Assembly (NCBI GenBank): GCA_018991295.1
Contig: JAGKSZ010000167.1
Coordinates: forward strand, 1 to 5,837
Origin: Porphyrobacter sp.
GTDB lineage: Bacteria; Pseudomonadota; Alphaproteobacteria; Sphingomonadales; Sphingomonadaceae
DNA length: 5,837 bases
Reading direction: 5' to 3'
This document shows, piece after piece, positions 5,425 through 5,837 of this stretch. The notes below the pieces were generated by a model. The model ran no database searches and was not told where the DNA came from. It was given only the letters and a program-made list of their open reading frames with translations. How positions within the stretch are numbered: position 1 is the stretch's first letter; each line of letters begins with the position of its first letter. The position numbers and the translations under genes are program-made.

Positions 5425-5837
5425 TTACATGCCCGAGCCCGGACCGTAGGTCACTTCCACGCGGCGGTTCTGCGCTTCACGCACACCGTCGGCGGTGGGA
5501 ACCCGCGGCTGCGATTCGCCGAAGGCCTGACCAGTGATCCGGCCAGCCGGGATACCGCGGCCGGTCAGATAGGCGGTGACTGCCTTGTTGCGACGGTCAG
5601 CCAGGCCCATGTTGTACTTCGGCGTACCCGCACGGTCGGTGTGACCGGCCAGCATCACGCTCGCCGTGCCGCAGTTGGCGTAGGCGGTGACAGCGCTGTT
5701 GAGGATGCCAGCGGCTTCCGACGTGATGTCCGATTTATCGAAGTCGAAGAACACGATGTACGGACCGGTGTTGCAAGGAGCCTTCGGCGGCGGCGGCGGA
5801 GCCGGACGCGGCGGGGGCGGCGGGGGCGGCGGCGGGG
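5425..5837 (-). CDS. OmpA-family protein, C-terminal domain (partial)
   Basis: This is the last 136 residues of an outer-membrane or periplasmic protein ending in an OmpA-like domain, which binds peptidoglycan and anchors the outer membrane to the cell wall. The frame stays open to the right edge, so the N-terminus (in this family often a beta-barrel) is outside the window; the GTG at 5754 is internal. The visible part starts with nine consecutive prolines, then RPA, five more prolines and KAPCNTGPY, a proline-rich linker. The domain follows: IVFFDFDKSDIT (visible residues 27-38), GHTDRAG (64-70), LADRRNKAV (78-86) and NRRVEVTYG (123-131). Asp67 and Arg82 sit where OmpA proteins bind diaminopimelate. 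Cys21 and Cys55 could form a disulfide. The protein ends GPGSGM. A strong terminator follows, consistent with an abundant transcript. Which OmpA-like paralogue it is cannot be told without the N-terminus; Pal is less likely given the long Pro linker. Confidence 0.93.
   Translation of the reverse strand, partial: PPPPPPPPPRPAPPPPPKAPCNTGPYIVFFDFDKSDITSEAAGILNSAVTAYANCGTASVMLAGHTDRAGTPKYNMGLADRRNKAVTAYLTGRGIPAGRITGQAFGESQPRVPTADGVREAQNRRVEVTYGPGSGM

Noticed and set aside
1..5837. Search for CRISPR arrays, tRNA/rRNA genes, insertion-sequence ends, toxin-antitoxin or defence genes
   Set aside because: I saw no regularly spaced repeats, tRNA-like folds, transposase motifs or defence domains; the window reads as ordinary chromosomal housekeeping DNA.

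Overview
The window is a G+C-rich, densely packed stretch of bacterial chromosome. Codon use is strongly GC3-biased, the gene set is housekeeping, and the DUF3617-like and spinster-like MFS proteins have a familiar look. Together these point to an alphaproteobacterium, most likely Sphingomonadales (Erythrobacteraceae/Sphingomonadaceae-like). That assignment is an inference from protein style, not from a marker gene.

Layout: positions 2-2137 form a plus-strand cluster. It holds the 3' end of argD (acetylornithine aminotransferase), argF (ornithine carbamoyltransferase, overlapping argD by 4 bp) and hslO (redox chaperone Hsp33), which starts 43 bp after argF behind a small hairpin. ArgD makes N-acetylornithine, and after deacetylation ArgF carbamoylates the ornithine to citrulline. 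Hsp33 is functionally unrelated but probably co-transcribed. Positions 2212-2649 encode a small secreted DUF3617-like protein, preceded by a TATAAT sequence in a locally AT-rich gap. Positions 2708-3400 are queC (7-cyano-7-deazaguanine synthase, queuosine pathway). A major facilitator superfamily transporter follows 23 bp later (3424-5007) and has an extra hydrophobic segment between its two halves.

Positions 5008-5424 contain no gene I can name. They hold two strong intrinsic terminators, both oriented for minus-strand transcription. One (5370-5397) closely follows an OmpA-family gene that enters from the right edge on the minus strand. The other (5189-5234) lies about 140 bp further downstream. 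The OmpA-family gene is cut by the window end inside a poly-proline linker, and only its linker and C-terminal peptidoglycan-binding domain are visible.

I found no mobile element, CRISPR array, RNA gene of a known family, defence system or other clearly new system. The points worth a second look are modest: the pre-hslO hairpin, a possible leaderless start for the DUF3617-like gene, the MFS insertion and start codon, and the unexplained 5008-5369 interval.
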